64,000 nt of DNA, from the NCBI GenBank assembly GCA_911728435.2, contig OU452199.1, forward strand, positions 16,502,860 through 16,566,859, read 5' to 3'. The position numbers were made by a program, and so were the translations under genes. How positions within the stretch are numbered: the first letter of the stretch is position 1; each line of letters starts with the position of its first letter. The notes under the pieces were generated by a model, which worked only from the letters and a program-made list of their open reading frames with translations, searched no databases and was not told the origin of the DNA. Of this stretch, positions 42,771 through 54,800 are shown in pieces. The stretch comes from Apoderus coryli. Taxonomy: Eukaryota; Arthropoda; Insecta; Coleoptera; Attelabidae.

Positions 42771-43910
42771 CGAGGGTTGCCTTTTATATTTCGGAATTTG
42801 GCAATCCCGGTGTTGCAATCTGGCAACTGACAGCTCTATGGTGAAGTTGGATTAACTCAGCAACAGTGCATGGATGAACTTAATTCAATTTTTGGCGATG
42901 AAGCTCCATCAAGGACCAGTGTTTATCGATGGTATGATGAATTCAATCGTGGTCGTAGTTCACTCCAAGACGAATTTCGTGAAAGTCGTCCAAAATCAGT
43001 TGTTGTTCCGAAAACCATTGATGCTGTGCGCGAAATGATATTGCAGGATCGGCATGTGACCTATCAAGAGATTGAGACTACCTTAGGCATTAGTGGGACC
43101 AGCATACATTCAATATTACATAAACATTTGACTGTCAAAAAAATTTGTTCGCGTTGGATCTGACACAATTTGTCAATCGCTCAAAAAAAGGCAAGTCTCG
43201 ATTAGTTGAAAGAAATGCTCAAAAAATACCATCGCGGTGCTTTGAAACACGTCTATGACATCGTGGCAGGTGATGAATCGTGGATTTACGCATATGAGCC
43301 CGAAAGTAAACAGCAGTCGACTGCATGGGTGTTTCAAGATGAGCCAAATCCAATAAAAGTTGTTCGCGCACGAAGCATTTCCAAGCAAATGGTCGCCTGT
43401 TTTTTAGGAAAAACTGGACATGTCGCAACCGTACCACTAGAACAACGCAGAACAGTCAATTCTGAGTGGTACACAACCATTTGTTTGCCAGTTGTCTACC
43501 AAGAAATCAGGAAAACCAACCGCCGAAGACGGATCACTCTCAATACGACAATGCGAACTTTCACACATCGGCTCAAACAACTGCATTTTTGAGCACCCAA
43601 AACATCGTTTTGATGAGTCATCCGCCGTATGGTCCTGACTTGGCACTGAATGACTTCTTTTTATTCCCGTACGTAAAAAATAAACTGAGAGGTCAACGTT
43701 TTTCGACACCTGAAGAAGCGGTTGCTGCATTCAGAATGCATGTTTTGGAGATACCTCAATCAGAGTGGCAAAAGTGCTTCGACAATTGGTTCAAACGCAT
43801 GCAAAAGTGTATAGATCTTCATGGGGAATATTTTAAAAACAATAAAGTGATTTTCGATGATTAATATTTGTTTTTGTTCTCTAATCCCGAAATATAAAAG
43901 GCAACCCTCG
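42771..43910 (+). mobile_element. Mariner element, DD34D, with 24-bp TIRs
   Basis: The terminal repeats start CGAGGGTTGCCTTTTATA and match over the first 24 bases at both ends (42771-42794 and 43887-43910). TA flanks the element (42769-42770 and 43911-43912). At 1,140 bp it is slightly shorter than usual full-length mariners (about 1.3 kb). It contains a nearly complete but frameshifted transposase. Confidence 0.93.
42838..43864 (+). pseudogene. Mariner transposase (DD34D), near complete, frameshifted
   Basis: The N-terminal dozen residues are disturbed (ATG at 42838, then a shift). GLTQQQCMDELNS follows, and the HTH pair includes PSRTSVYRWYDEFNRG and VTYQEIETTLGISGTS. A stop near 43161 and TAG near 43203 interrupt it. 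The catalytic part reads AGDESWIYAYEPESK (first Asp), a shift near 43550, then YDNANFHTSAQ (second Asp) and SHPPYGPDLALNDFFLF (third Asp), 34 residues apart. The C-terminus EWQKCFDNWFKRMQKCID is complete. With few lesions, this is a moderately recent copy. Confidence 0.93.
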
Positions 43911-44162
43911 TACTTGATGTGAAATAAAATTCTTGTAATTAACGAACTACGGAGAAAGCTGAATCAACTAGCGTTGATTGTGTGGCATCAGCTGCGATGA
44001 TTGTCAGGCACCAGTCTATTAATGGGTCATGAAGGAGACGAAAACAAGATAATTTAGGACTTTTAAAGAAGAAATGATGTCAAACCACAGTCATCCAAAT
44101 TAGGCTAGGTCGCCCGCATGTCTTCGTGAATTAGCGCAGCCGGCGCGGCGGCTTTGCTTCGA

Positions 44163-44545
44163 CCAAAATGTCGACTCCACCAAGGTGCCATGAATTTTAG
44201 AGCTGTGTAAGTCAATAGCACAATAAAAAAGTTAATCATAGGTTCTGGGTTCAATATAGTTTTAATAAAATCGAAATATTCTATTCCCAATATTTCAGAA
44301 ATATTTAAATAAAATAATAAAATTTAAATCAAAGTTTAATTTTTTTTCTAATTTAAATTACCTGGAATTAAACAAATGTCTTCAATTTTCATGGAAATCA
44401 TGTTGACTTCACCAAGGTGACACGCATTTTGCAGTTATATAAGTCAATAGCAGAGTTAAAATATAAAACAATGGTTCTGGGTTCCATTCAGAAATCTTGA
44501 AAAAAAAGTGAAATATTTTATATTTATAATTTAAATTGTCTTATT
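44163..44545. repeat. Diverged tandem duplication, period about 230 bp
   Basis: Unit 1 from 44163 has CCACCAAGGTGCCATG, TAAGTCAATAGCA and GGTTCTGGGTTC. Unit 2 from about 44400 repeats the order: TCACCAAGGTGACACG, TAAGTCAATAGCA and GGTTCTGGGTTC. The second unit stops at the TA of the next element. The sequence is non-coding and unknown. Confidence 0.65.
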
Positions 44546-44553
44546 TTTATGTA

Positions 44554-46056
44554 CAGGGTGTCCCAAACTCGGCGCCCCAGGCCTATTGTATGAAAATCAG
44601 ATAAGATAATGAAAATATTTTTTAAAGGGCTAAATTGAGTTGCGCTACGGTCCATTTTGGAAAAGCAAAATATTTTTTTCCAATTTCGCAAAATAAAGAA
44701 AATTACGTCATCAATGTGATTTTTCCACGAACATACCTGTATTTTGCTACAATCGAAAAGATCTATTTTTTTCCACTTTTCGAAAAAAAAAAAAAAATCG
44801 TTAAAAAGTTAGGGCGCTCACACAAAAAATATATTTGACTTAACCATGTAAATCACCAAATGCTACATGGAAAGCAATTTTAAACTTGTTATTGTATCAC
44901 ACTTTTTGGTTTATTATCTAATTTTTATTTTCTTTGTCGAAAAATATGGCTGACAATTGAAAGAAACACAGATGATAAAACGAAGATGACATTGCCTGCA
45001 CTATATAAAACCAAAACGCATCTTTTGCAATAAATTAAACAATTATTATATTAATTTGAAAAAATAGTCCATTCTTAAGTGGAGTTGCGTATTTATATGA
45101 TGAAATAAAAGTCTAATCTTCACAAAATAAATTTAATAGAAATTTTAACTATATCCAAACATGTTTCGGAACTTCATACTAGTTCCATCATCAGTGGTAA
45201 TAATAAGATAAGATAAGAAACTTAAAATATTGTTCCCGAAAATTCCCATCGAGGTCATGCTATGGAAAATGTTTTTGTTGTTTTTATGATTTAAAAATTA
45301 ACATTGTTATACTATCTACTATATAAAAAAAAAGATAGGATAGTATAACAATGTTAATTTTTAAATCATAAAAACATTTTCCATAGAATGACCTCGATGG
45401 GAATTTTCTGGAACAATATTTTAAGTTTCTCTTATTATTACCACTGATGATGGAACTAGTATGAAGTTCCGAAACATGTTTGGATATAGTTAAAATTTCT
45501 ATTAAATTTAATTTGTGGAGATTAGACTTTTATTTCATCATATAAATTATTATATTATTTTTTATTGGTCTGTCGAAAACATTTTTGATATAAACACGTT
45601 GTAAATAAGTACCTGTTATTACTTTCTGTATCATATTTATTGTTTTGACAATTAATTCTTTATTAATTTGACAAGAATTGTCACTAGTAATGTGACAGAG
45701 TAATTGTTTTTCATGGATCATTTGATTTGACGTACCTATGTTAAATTATATTTAACTACTATTTTTTTGTCTATTTTGACACTCTAGCTTTTTAGCGGAT
45801 GAAGATAGGAAAAAATATATTAGTAGAAAAGTATTTAGGAAAATTAGGGCTTTCGGATTGTGGCAAAATATAGGTATGTTCGTGGAAAAATAATACTGAT
45901 GACCTCATACTCTCCATTTTGCAAAATCGGAAAAAAATATTTTTTTGGCGTAAAATATACCTGAATGCAACACAATTCATACCACTTCAAAAGATTTTTA
46001 ATATCTTATCTCGTTTTCAAACAATAGGCCTGGGGCGCCGAGTTTGGGACACCGGG
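44554..46056. mobile_element. 1.5-kb TA-flanked element with long TIRs
   Basis: The left end CAGGGTGTCCCAAACTCGG continues GCGCCCCAGGCCTATTGT. The right end is its complement (first three bases CCC) at 46056. TA borders both sides (44552-44553 and 46057-46058). Similarity between the arms continues inward to about 44800 and 45800 (TTTTTCCACGAACATACCT is shared). There is no transposase. A separate foldback structure occupies the centre (45091-45549). It is a non-autonomous Tc1/mariner-like element, probably a host for the central foldback. Confidence 0.88.
45091..45549. repeat. Nested foldback with hammerhead-like motif in each arm
   Basis: The arms 45091-45317 and 45338-45549 are nearly perfect inverted copies around a loop of about 20 bases. 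Each arm contains, in outward direction, a motif with CTGATGA, a 6-bp stem GGAACT/AGTTCC with 7-base loop, and GAAACATGTT. It is at 45441-45488 on plus and 45153-45200 on minus. One extra T between CTGATGA and the stem departs from the hammerhead consensus. Solo relatives lie at 47290-47455 and 51735-51853. Inverted unit pairs recall Penelope-like elements. Confidence 0.8.
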
Positions 46057-47289
46057 TACATCGATTCATGCTAACACATTTTCATCAGTCGAAGGGGGTT
46101 GTTCTCTATATTATCGCAATCCACTTCTTACTGTTGTATATTTTGTAAAAATGAAGTTATTATTAGTAGTTAGTCGATACAATATTTCCGGACATGCAAA
46201 TTCGAATTTCAACCCTGGAGTTGATCTATATCGAACTTTAGCTAAAATGTTTTTAGAGTTTAAGAGTAATTTGGTTAAATGATATTAACTTACACCCGAT
46301 TTCTTAAAATTTAAACTTTTTGTTGTACGTATTTTTGTTTTTAATCGTCACAGCTTAGTCATCAATATCTGTATGTAAACAGCAGCAGCAGATACAATCT
46401 CGCTTCAGGGGAAGTTGAACCAGGAAATTATTATCGTAAACAATAAGTTAGTGCATAACTCCTACAAGAGCAAAGCCAGTATGAATTTTTCTGAGATATT
46501 GGATTCTACAAATTATCACAAAGCACATGGACCTGCGAGCGTTTATTGCTCTAAATTATACAACTTATTGCGTAAAAGCTCACGTATAGAAGCTTATTTC
46601 ATTTCTATTCATATTTTGTTTTGAATAATTTGTATCGCTTATTGTTTGAGAATAATATTATAGAAGAAAATTTGACAGAGCCTCCAATTCATTTTCAAGG
46701 CTGTAGCTTACTGTGCTGTGAGCTAAAGTTTGGTAGATGAGTTTGGGGAGTCCTAGGACAAGCCCACTAGTTTTTCGTTGAAATCACTTTAGCCCTGTGA
46801 TAGGGCTGGACACAACAGCCAAATTTTCTAATACCAGTAGTGGTCGAGTGATACATCATTTATCTGCTTCACAGCGATAGGTTACTTTTGATATTTGCCC
46901 CCACAATTCTCGAGAAAATTGCGTTTAAAATTAACTAAAATTGTTACACATTGCATTACATTACATCTATTTATGATATTCAGAGTGAGAATTGAGGCCT
47001 GGATGTATTTTCACTGGCATGCGCTTAACCATCTATATAACAAACTTCATATTTTTAAAAATGTCACTCAATATCAATTTCGATTCTGTAGAAGTAGCAT
47101 AAGCAATTATTTATGTAACATTATGCATAATGATGTATAAAAAGAAGCGAGAGAATTGCAGAGTAATGTTGATTTTTGTATAATTTTAATGTGATGTTTT
47201 ATTGTGACAAATAACCAAAAAATATTTCCCATAAAAATGGTGAGTCTTTCATAATACAATAATGATTCCAACACGTGTTTACTGATGAA
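46057..47289. other. No recognised gene
   Basis: AT-rich DNA without motif. The readings at 46415-46624 and 46895-47140 are not protein-like. Confidence 0.4.
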
Positions 47290-47455
47290 TATGTTCCAGA
47301 CCTCAATAGAAATTTTCTAGAACATTAATATGTTAAGTTTCTCTTTTCGCCACTGATGGTGGAACTAGGTGAGGTCCGAAACATGTTTGGACACTAATAA
47401 TTATGAATTTCTATTAAATTTATTTTTGTGGAGATTCGACTTTTATTTCGTCATT
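47290..47455 (+). repeat. Foldback-arm relative (hammerhead-like), copy B
   Basis: It aligns with the right arm of 45338-45549: GACCTCAATAG-AATTTTCT, GTTAAGTTTCTCTT, CCACTGATGGTGGAACTAG, CCGAAACATGTTTGGA and GTGGAGATTCGACTTTTATT. The core reads CTGATGG in place of CTGATGA and stem II is weakened. Confidence 0.75.
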
Positions 47456-48046
47456 GAGAATATAATTAACTATTTATTATTAACTTACTCTTAAATATTT
47501 AACATTTATGTATACCTATACAAATTCTCAGTTCATCTTTTATTTCGTCCATCTCTAGAAACTAGACTGTCGGGTATACCAATCAATCCACTGTCATCTG
47601 TCATGTAGCTGCTTTCTTTTCCTACAGATAATCTCTAGCGCGTCAAGAGTGCCGTCCATGCCTTCATCATTCATCCGTGTAGAAAAAAAAATATTGTGGA
47701 AACAATGCGATAGATGTTATCTGAGTTTATAACGTCATTTGGGTTTTTATTTTCGAATTTACATAAATATGTCACTTGTCGTGTAGTCAAATTGTGGTTG
47801 AAAATAAATAGTATGATTCCGGTATTTCAGGAATGTTGGGTGTTTATCAGGATATACTTTTAATTCATTAAACTCGAAAGTTTTATATAATGTAATTTAT
47901 ATAAATAAAATTTTACATAAACATTGAAAAAAAGAGGCAAAATTAATATCTTATTGAAATCTGTGACTTTTATTTCAATACGATTTTAATTTTTCTAATT
48001 TTGTCGATGATTTACCACAACTACAAATAATAACAATAATTTAAAG
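47456..48046. other. No recognised gene
   Basis: AT-rich. At 47958-47980 the words GACTTTTATTTCAATA recall the end of the foldback-arm family, but no more is shared. Confidence 0.35.
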
Positions 48047-48151
48047 TCATCATCAGCAGCATTCACTCGCTAACGAGTATGAATTATTCCAACTCAGGGA
48101 GTTCTGTTGTGAACTCTAATATGACTAAACAGACTGATCCTCGAGCCACAT
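48047..48151 (-). pseudogene. LINE 3' end, C-terminal zinc-finger codons
   Basis: The minus strand reads CGSRISLFSHIRVHNRTP and stop, then a short 3' end with a GATGATGA-type tail. The same reading (CQFCDEIFGSKIGLFSHVRV, then H) ends the larger LINE at 54923. It is a 5'-truncated copy of about 105 bases and directly abuts the dispersed repeat at 48154. Confidence 0.7.
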
Positions 48152-48153
48152 TG

Positions 48154-48328
48154 TAGTATAATGGGTATTTCAGTTAAAATAACTGTCACTTTATATTTGG
48201 CAAATGTCAGAATATTCTATTATTACTTTAATAATAGTGGGTGTCAGAGGTAGACTAAGTATAAATAAAAAATACATAATATATTAAAAATCTACTTTTC
48301 CGACTGGCTGCCATCGGGATTTTTTTTT
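48154..48328 (-). repeat. Dispersed repeat, copy 2 (partner at 1677-1860)
   Basis: On the minus strand it begins in an A-run with TCCCGATGGCAGCCAGTCGG and ends GAAATACCCATTATACTA, the same limits as the copy at 1677-1860. It lies between a truncated LINE end and a THAP-like exon. Confidence 0.8.
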
Positions 48329-48381
48329 AGTTTTTGTGGGAAGCGATTTAATTATTATAAACTATATTATATACTATACCT

Positions 48382-48511
48382 TTGATTACTGAAATGACAA
48401 CAGAGGAGATCTACAACAATTGTAGGGTTTGTTCGGAGCATTTTATACCAAAAGATTTTGGACCTAATCATATTCTCAAAAAGGGCGTATTGCCTGCATT
48501 AATACTGCCAG
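48382..48511 (+). CDS. THAP-type zinc-finger exon fragment
   Basis: The frame ITEMTTEEIYNNCRVCSEHF, then PKDFGPNHILKKGVLPALIL and P, matches the C-terminal half of a THAP domain. The C-x2-H pair of the C2CH zinc site is CSEH, followed by the F-x-x-x-D-F motif and a GVLPALILP version of the AVPTI motif. A good donor follows (CCAG then GTATGT at 48512). The first C-x2-C half of the domain would be in an upstream exon, not found here. THAP domains bind DNA in P-element-type transposases and in host proteins. Which applies is unclear. Confidence 0.55.
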
Positions 48512-49206
48512 GTATGTTCATTTCTATTTGGTTTAAGCATTTTCTCAGTATATTCTGTTGTTTCTTATTTGAAATTAAAAATATTGTAATCAAAACATTA
48601 ATTTAATTTATAGTAGTTTTTTAAGCGAAGAAATGAAATGAGATACATAATTATGTTGAAACATTTTATATTTATTATAAATAAAAATCTGTGTAAAAAT
48701 AAATTTTTTGTAAAATGGACTTTGTTTATAAATTAAGTATTGTTTAAATGAGGCATTTTTTTATTTTCAACCTATAAGCGGAGGCACCTTCACACTTCCT
48801 TAAATTATTAAAAAACTTTATTTTAATAAAATAAGATTTTTGTATTGTCCAATTTTTTTTAAATAGGCGTACTCATATAATATAAAATTCTGCGACTACG
48901 TCTATTTAAAAAAAAAAAAGTTGGACTATACAAAACATTTTCATTTTTCACTATTAGTAATAATTCAAATATCCCGCCTAAAGCAATAGCGGTCGAGATA
49001 CAAAGCTTGTCTACTACGCATTACGGTTACCTTTTATATCGAGGCAGTTTTTTTTTGCTTATTTCCAAACCAGATGGCGGAATTTTATTGACACATTCGT
49101 CAACACGGGAGAGTCCATTCTATTCCAGTATATAAACATTATTCTATGGTTTTCATCCGCGTATTGAAGATATAGGATATGATGGAGTTGTTGCTTCGCG
49201 TCCGGT
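48512..49206. other. No gene; small hairpin
   Basis: Arms at about 48838-48870 (TTTTGTATTGTCCAATTTTT then TTTAAATAGGCG) and 48898-48935 are inverted copies with a spacer under 30 bases. They could be a very small MITE. The remainder shows no motif and no third THAP exon. Confidence 0.45.
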
Positions 49207-49280
49207 CATCGTTTGTGAACTGTGTTTCACCGGGCATATTGCCTGCTCACACTAGATGTCGCCAAAAACATCTTGTTGTC
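49207..49280 (-). repeat. AGCAGGCAATATGCCC repeat, copy
   Basis: On the minus strand: GACAACAAGATGTTT, GCGACATCTAGTGTGAGCA, GGCAATATGCCCGGTGAAAC, ACAGTTCACAAACGATG. It matches 61043-61118 almost base for base and matches part of 29776-29816 and 30100-30140. No ORF. Confidence 0.8.
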
Positions 49281-51734
49281 TATCATAATATATGTTTTAG
49301 CTCTCGGTCCCATGATGTACAATTAATGTATACTTTCGTCAAAGATTAATCTACACAATAGATAGTCAGCGTATATGGGAAATAAAACAAAAATTGAAAC
49401 TGTCTCGACACGAGCTACATCTATTAGAAAAACATGCAACCATGGAAATTATGGAAATTGTAGATGGCGTTATATGTATTGTGTTGAAATAAAATAATCA
49501 TATGGGCAATGTTAGACAAGGACGAGTATACTTTCCCCTACGAGGTGGGAGTTTGTTTTTATATTATAGGTATCATATATGTACTACTGTGCAGCAGTGT
49601 TTTTTGTTTAAAATTATATGGTATACGTATACCTATCTACGCAAAGATTAATGTGTATGGACGAAAATAAAAGAAATTACTATAATAGTATAAATATACA
49701 GGGCTGGTTTATTAAATGTTTTAGACAATAATTTTAAATGACTAAAATAATATTATTTTAGTCATTTAATTTTAAATTTCGGATATAAGGATGCATCAAA
49801 AAGTTATATTTAAATTAACGAAATTTGGCGTTATAGATAGGACTTCCGGTTATTACCTGATTCAGTTTTAAGGATCAAACTCAAACAGCAGATTCAACTT
49901 GTCGTTAACATTATGAAAAAATAAATCTCAGAGGCGGGTAAATTAAAGGGGCATACAGGCGTGAAATGCTACCCTAACTTTTTTATGCACATTTTTTGCG
50001 TGTGTTTCAATTCGGAGATGTAAAATCTAACAAATTATATACGTAATAAATGTATCCTTCTGTGATATTGATAGAAAGTCATCGTTATCGCGTAATATCG
50101 ATTTTAAGAAATGTTAATATTAAAAAGGCTGTGCTTTTTACAAGTTGCTGAAGTAAATAAGGTTTGAAATTTCCAGCATGACAATAATTATTTAAAAAAA
50201 TACGGTTTCGAAATGCAGGATGTAAAAAATTAGACTTTTTAATCTGTTTTTAATGAAAATTTAAATCTATTGAGAAATATGGTTCAGGGTTTTTGTGAAA
50301 TGTATTTTAGTCCAAAGATTCTACTCATCGATTATAACCGAATTAATTTACTCAAAAATATCTATACTAGTAAAATAACACAATTATCACAATTAGGTTC
50401 AAATTCTGCAACGCCGAATTGAAAAAAAACTTACAGTCTCCCTAATATTGGTTTTTGTGCAATGATCATAAAACTTTAAAAAACTAACGATTTATGTAGA
50501 TTGTATTGTTAACACGTTTCGTAAAAAGCTTTAAAAACCCACCAACAGGGTGTTAAAAGTATCACGACAATAACTTTTTTCATGTTTTAACAAGTACAAT
50601 CGTCTGCTTCAGATTGATCCTTAAAAACTGAATAACAGTTTCTCTATATAAAAAAATAAAACTCGTAAATATCATCCCCAAACATTTAATTTGAATACAA
50701 TTACATAACACCATATTTGAAAGTAAATAAAAAAAAACAGCATTACCTAGTTTGACAGATTTGCAAATTGCAAATAAAAGTATCTATGTATACAGGGTGT
50801 TGCATAAATACTTGTACAAACTTTAAAGGGTGATTCTTTGACTAATTTTAAGATACAAATTTCATATGTACATGGGTCCGCTACGGCTTGGTTTTCGAGA
50901 TACAGGTAGTTCAAAAAGAATATTATATTTAGGATTATATGCTTGTTCAATAGCATCGCAATTTGGTGCAATTCGGGATACAGGTGTATTGATGACACCA
51001 GAGCTGTCAAAAGAACTAATAAAAAATACGAAAAATAACAAAATACAAATATCATTCAAAAGACAACAATGCACATAATAGTCGGTACCAAGCCAAATAG
51101 GTAGTAGGTAAATATAGATTTATTTTGTTTCGGGCTTGGGCTTGGCACCGACTTATTGTAATCAAAACTACCCACCAAACGGATACATTTAATTTTACGC
51201 AGATGCTCAAAATGTTAACTTTCTTTCATTAATAGAGACCTGTGAAGTGAGCTTACCTCTTACGCCCACGTATTAAGTACTAAGTTTCAGTTATCAGTTA
51301 TAATTTTTTATTTTCCAAGAAAGCGAAACGAGATATTTAAAACGGCATTGCGCCGCCCTCATGTATACCTCCGGGGGCGGCATCGAAAATCGCTACACGT
51401 CACAAACTTGTAAATGCTTAGAACTACCCCTATATCAAATTTCTATTTTCTATCTTTTTTGTTTCATACCCAAAGCCCTATTTCTACCGAACTTATTATT
51501 TACCCGAAGAAACATTAAAAAGAAGTAAAATTTAAGTACCTAAACCGATAAAGTGGAACTTATACCTGATGAAGAGACAGATTATTATAATAGGTATACC
51601 TAATATAATATAGGTAGCACTGATAATTTTTTTATTATAGGTATTATAAGATCTACAACAATCTTGTTACATCTTTGCCACATTGTCTACGTGAAATATT
51701 TAGTCAAAAGTATGTTTCTATCTAAAAGCTTTTC
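49281..51734. other. Gene-poor; palindrome, transposon end and hairpin
   Basis: A perfect 36-bp palindrome lies at 49734-49769, about 36 bases right of a TATACAGGG that looks like a transposon end. At 50792 TACAGGGTGTTGCATAAATAC starts a known-looking terminal repeat with no partner found. Two arms, GTCGGTACCAAGCC near 51082 and its near-complement near 51140-51153, form a hairpin. ORFs at 50747-51078 on both strands are mutual shadows and are not called. Confidence 0.45.
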
Positions 51735-51853
51735 ATTTAACGATTGTTCGCCACTGATCATGGGACTGGTCTAGTCTTGAAACATGTATGACATGGATTA
51801 AATATTATTATATTAAATTTAATTCATAGAGATTAGGCTTTTATTTCAATACT
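51735..51853 (+). repeat. Foldback-arm relative (hammerhead-like), copy C
   Basis: Blocks CGCCACTGAT, GGGACT-GGTCT-AGTCTT, GAAACATGTATG, TTAAATTTAATTCATAGAGA and TTAGGCTTTTATTTCAATA are shared with 45338-45549. Stem II differs from copy A (GGAACT/AGTTCC) but still pairs: one A-T pair became G-C and two G-C pairs became G-U. The catalytic core is altered (CTGATCA). Confidence 0.7.
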
Positions 51854-54800
51854 GTACTTGTAATAAATCACCCTGTGTGTTTCTTTTACCGACGAATTGG
51901 CAACAGCACGACACACACCACATTCGCTTGTTTTTTTTTCTACCCTCCCTGCGTATCCCCACCAGATTAATACAGAATTTCATCAATTTCTCTCTCTGAC
52001 AATACAGCATTGCCGGTGCATATCTGTTGCAAATGATCTAAATAATTGTTATACGTTGCGTTTTGTTTTTGATATTAATAAACTACAAAACGGTTTCTGG
52101 CTGTGACAATACTGCTCTATGCTTTACACGCTAGTCTACGCCACGTAGTGGCAGGCATACTTAAAGATGTTCTGATTTTAATGCATTGGGCTGACTATCT
52201 ATTGTGTAGATTAATCTTTGCTTTCGTAATTAATTTGGAAAAAGGGACAAACATCTATTCATGTTATAGAAAGTTCTTAGTTGTTTTTAAAGAAGTAGTC
52301 CATTCTGAAGTGGAGTGTTATTTCCTATTACAGTTCTTAGTTGTATTAGAATCTTATATTAATAATTTATCTTTTTCTAGTTTTATAGATTTTATAAAGT
52401 GTGTAAAATATTTCTAATTTTCATACATCTCAATTAATTAGTCGAAATAAATATCGCTATTTCAATTTATAAGTGAACCTTCATAACTAGCTCCTAACCT
52501 CAAAAAAAAAATTGACTGTCTTGGAAAACGTTTTTTTTAGCAATCATTGCAGCTAATTATATGGCCACATGTTGACTTATGCTCAATATTATCATTATAG
52601 CTGAAAAATTTTCTTTAAATAAAAAATATATATTTAATAAGATATACAGTTATCTATTTAATAAAAAATATATGTTTTTGATTTTATTTTCATTTAATGG
52701 TTATTTAGAGTGCGAATACTGAAAAATTGCTGGATTTTGCAGCAAATTAAAAAACTCACAATCAAAATTTATTATTATTAAACCCTTCACCAAAGCAATC
52801 TCGTGAGATTTACGGGAAATAGTACGCGTTTTTGAAAAAATTGACGGAAGCAAGTCCCATCAAGAGAATCGAATTGTACTTGGCTAGTAGAGGAAGGAAA
52901 GGAAACATTATTCTCCAAAGGAAAGTCTAAAGCATTTTTGAACGGGATTGAAAAATATATATATGATTTTCTTTCAAATTACCAAGTTAGATTACATTTG
53001 ATTACACCAATAAACTGAGTAAAAAAATAGGAAGGGACATACTACTGGCTTAAATTCCTTGTTAACTAGCTCGATCTATTATTGTTTCGACTGTACCCTA
53101 TAAAAACATCATATAATATTGTAATGCAATATTATAAACATATACAAGACAATATAGTAAAGAGAAACTGTTAACTTACCAAAAATCCTTGTCCTTGGAC
53201 ACGTGCCTCGTAATTGGCAAAACCCTTACATGATGTTATATCTTAGGCCTCCAAGTGCTGTGAAAAGAAATAATAAGTGACTTAATTGTACCCAAAATAA
53301 TTATAAAAAAATTTACAAAGCTCAAGTTGAGCATTTTATCCTACAATCACTTTTAAGCAAGATAATCATCCCAAATGCATGTAATGAGGAGGGAGAGAAG
53401 AAATATTATTTTATATCCATGAATAATTAGCGTGTAAAGATTACATACAGATAGGAATATGTTAAGACGTACACAAAATTCGAAGTAAGCGACCAAGTTC
53501 TTTTTCCTAGGAAATAAGCGTTATATTCGTTCAAATTGCAAAAACGTCAAAAGTTGCGGAATCGAGTTCAGACGCCTGCAGCTAAATAACAAAAGGACGG
53601 CTTATATAACACAAGCTCTCTTTGCTTGATTTAATTGCTCGACATATTACGAATAAAACAATTAGGAACAAGATCATTGTATCCTGGATAAAGGACAAGC
53701 ATGCAAATGCTTACCTCTCGCAACGTTGATAAGAATTGTTAAATAAATCACCGTTTAAGTCAATATACCAGCTACCACAACCCCAAAAATTACCTAATCA
53801 CAACAGCAATCCTTGAGCTTACTGTTTGAGCACTGCCAATTAGAAGCATCAAACGGTGCAACATTTAGGAACTTTATGGATACCACAATGTTTCCCACTT
53901 ACTATGATCCAAATTCCAACCCACATAGTATTTTTAGCGAATTTTCCCCTGATATCCTAACTAGGATTCAAGTTTTCAGTTTACCAGCGTACATCTTGTA
54001 CAGTGGACGTGATAAAACATTCTAAACAAATTAAAATTCAGATCCAGCTCCAATTAATATTCCGGTGTCTTGTCCACTCCAGTTCCTTCTTCCATATTAA
54101 GCAAATTAAATAATGATATTTGCTCTGTTTGTCATAGAAATTGACTTTATAATATTGTAGTGCATTTTTAGGAACCTCTTGTATATCATCAGACTAATTA
54201 ATAGCAACGGACGGTACAAAATATAAACGTAAAATTAAAAATACCTTGTCCAACCTCTTTTAAGATCTTCTACGATTTTTCAAAAGATAACTATTGATTA
54301 TCTGTGGCCAAGCACAAAACAAAAACTCCATTTAAATGGTAAATACTATCATTTCTGGCATCGCAATAATTATACGTTTCAGCTTCATATCCATCGCAAG
54401 GAGAACCATTCACGAGAGCATATGCCAGAAAAAAGATGTATTTAACAAAACCTTGAGTTGAAAAAATAATACATCGATTATTGCACGCATCACAGACACA
54501 AACCTAAACATTTTCCAAAATAGCCATATAGTATTAGTTAAAAATATACCCGCAAATTATACGGTTAGTAGTGTCAGGAAGGTTTTACCGGATAATAGAT
54601 GGACGTTGATGAAGAGTTATAGCGGCCAGATATATCAGATTTATCTGGCCTGGTCGATCTGGAAGGGTGCCCGAAACAATGGCATCGAGAATTTCATTGT
54701 TGTACGCCAAAAATGCTGGTAGTGATATGTGGCGGAACATGGCTTAATTTAATGTTGAAAACCTGAGAATTGGTTATTTGATGGGTATAGCTAGGAATGT

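Noticed and set aside
47279..47320. Extra hammerhead-like motif starting CTGATGAATATG
   Set aside because: The CTGATGA is followed by no complementary stem before the next GAAA, so it fails the secondary-structure test.
50747..51078. Overlapping ORFs on both strands (102, 70 and 70 codons)
   Set aside because: Mutual shadows next to a transposon terminal repeat. No motif in any frame.
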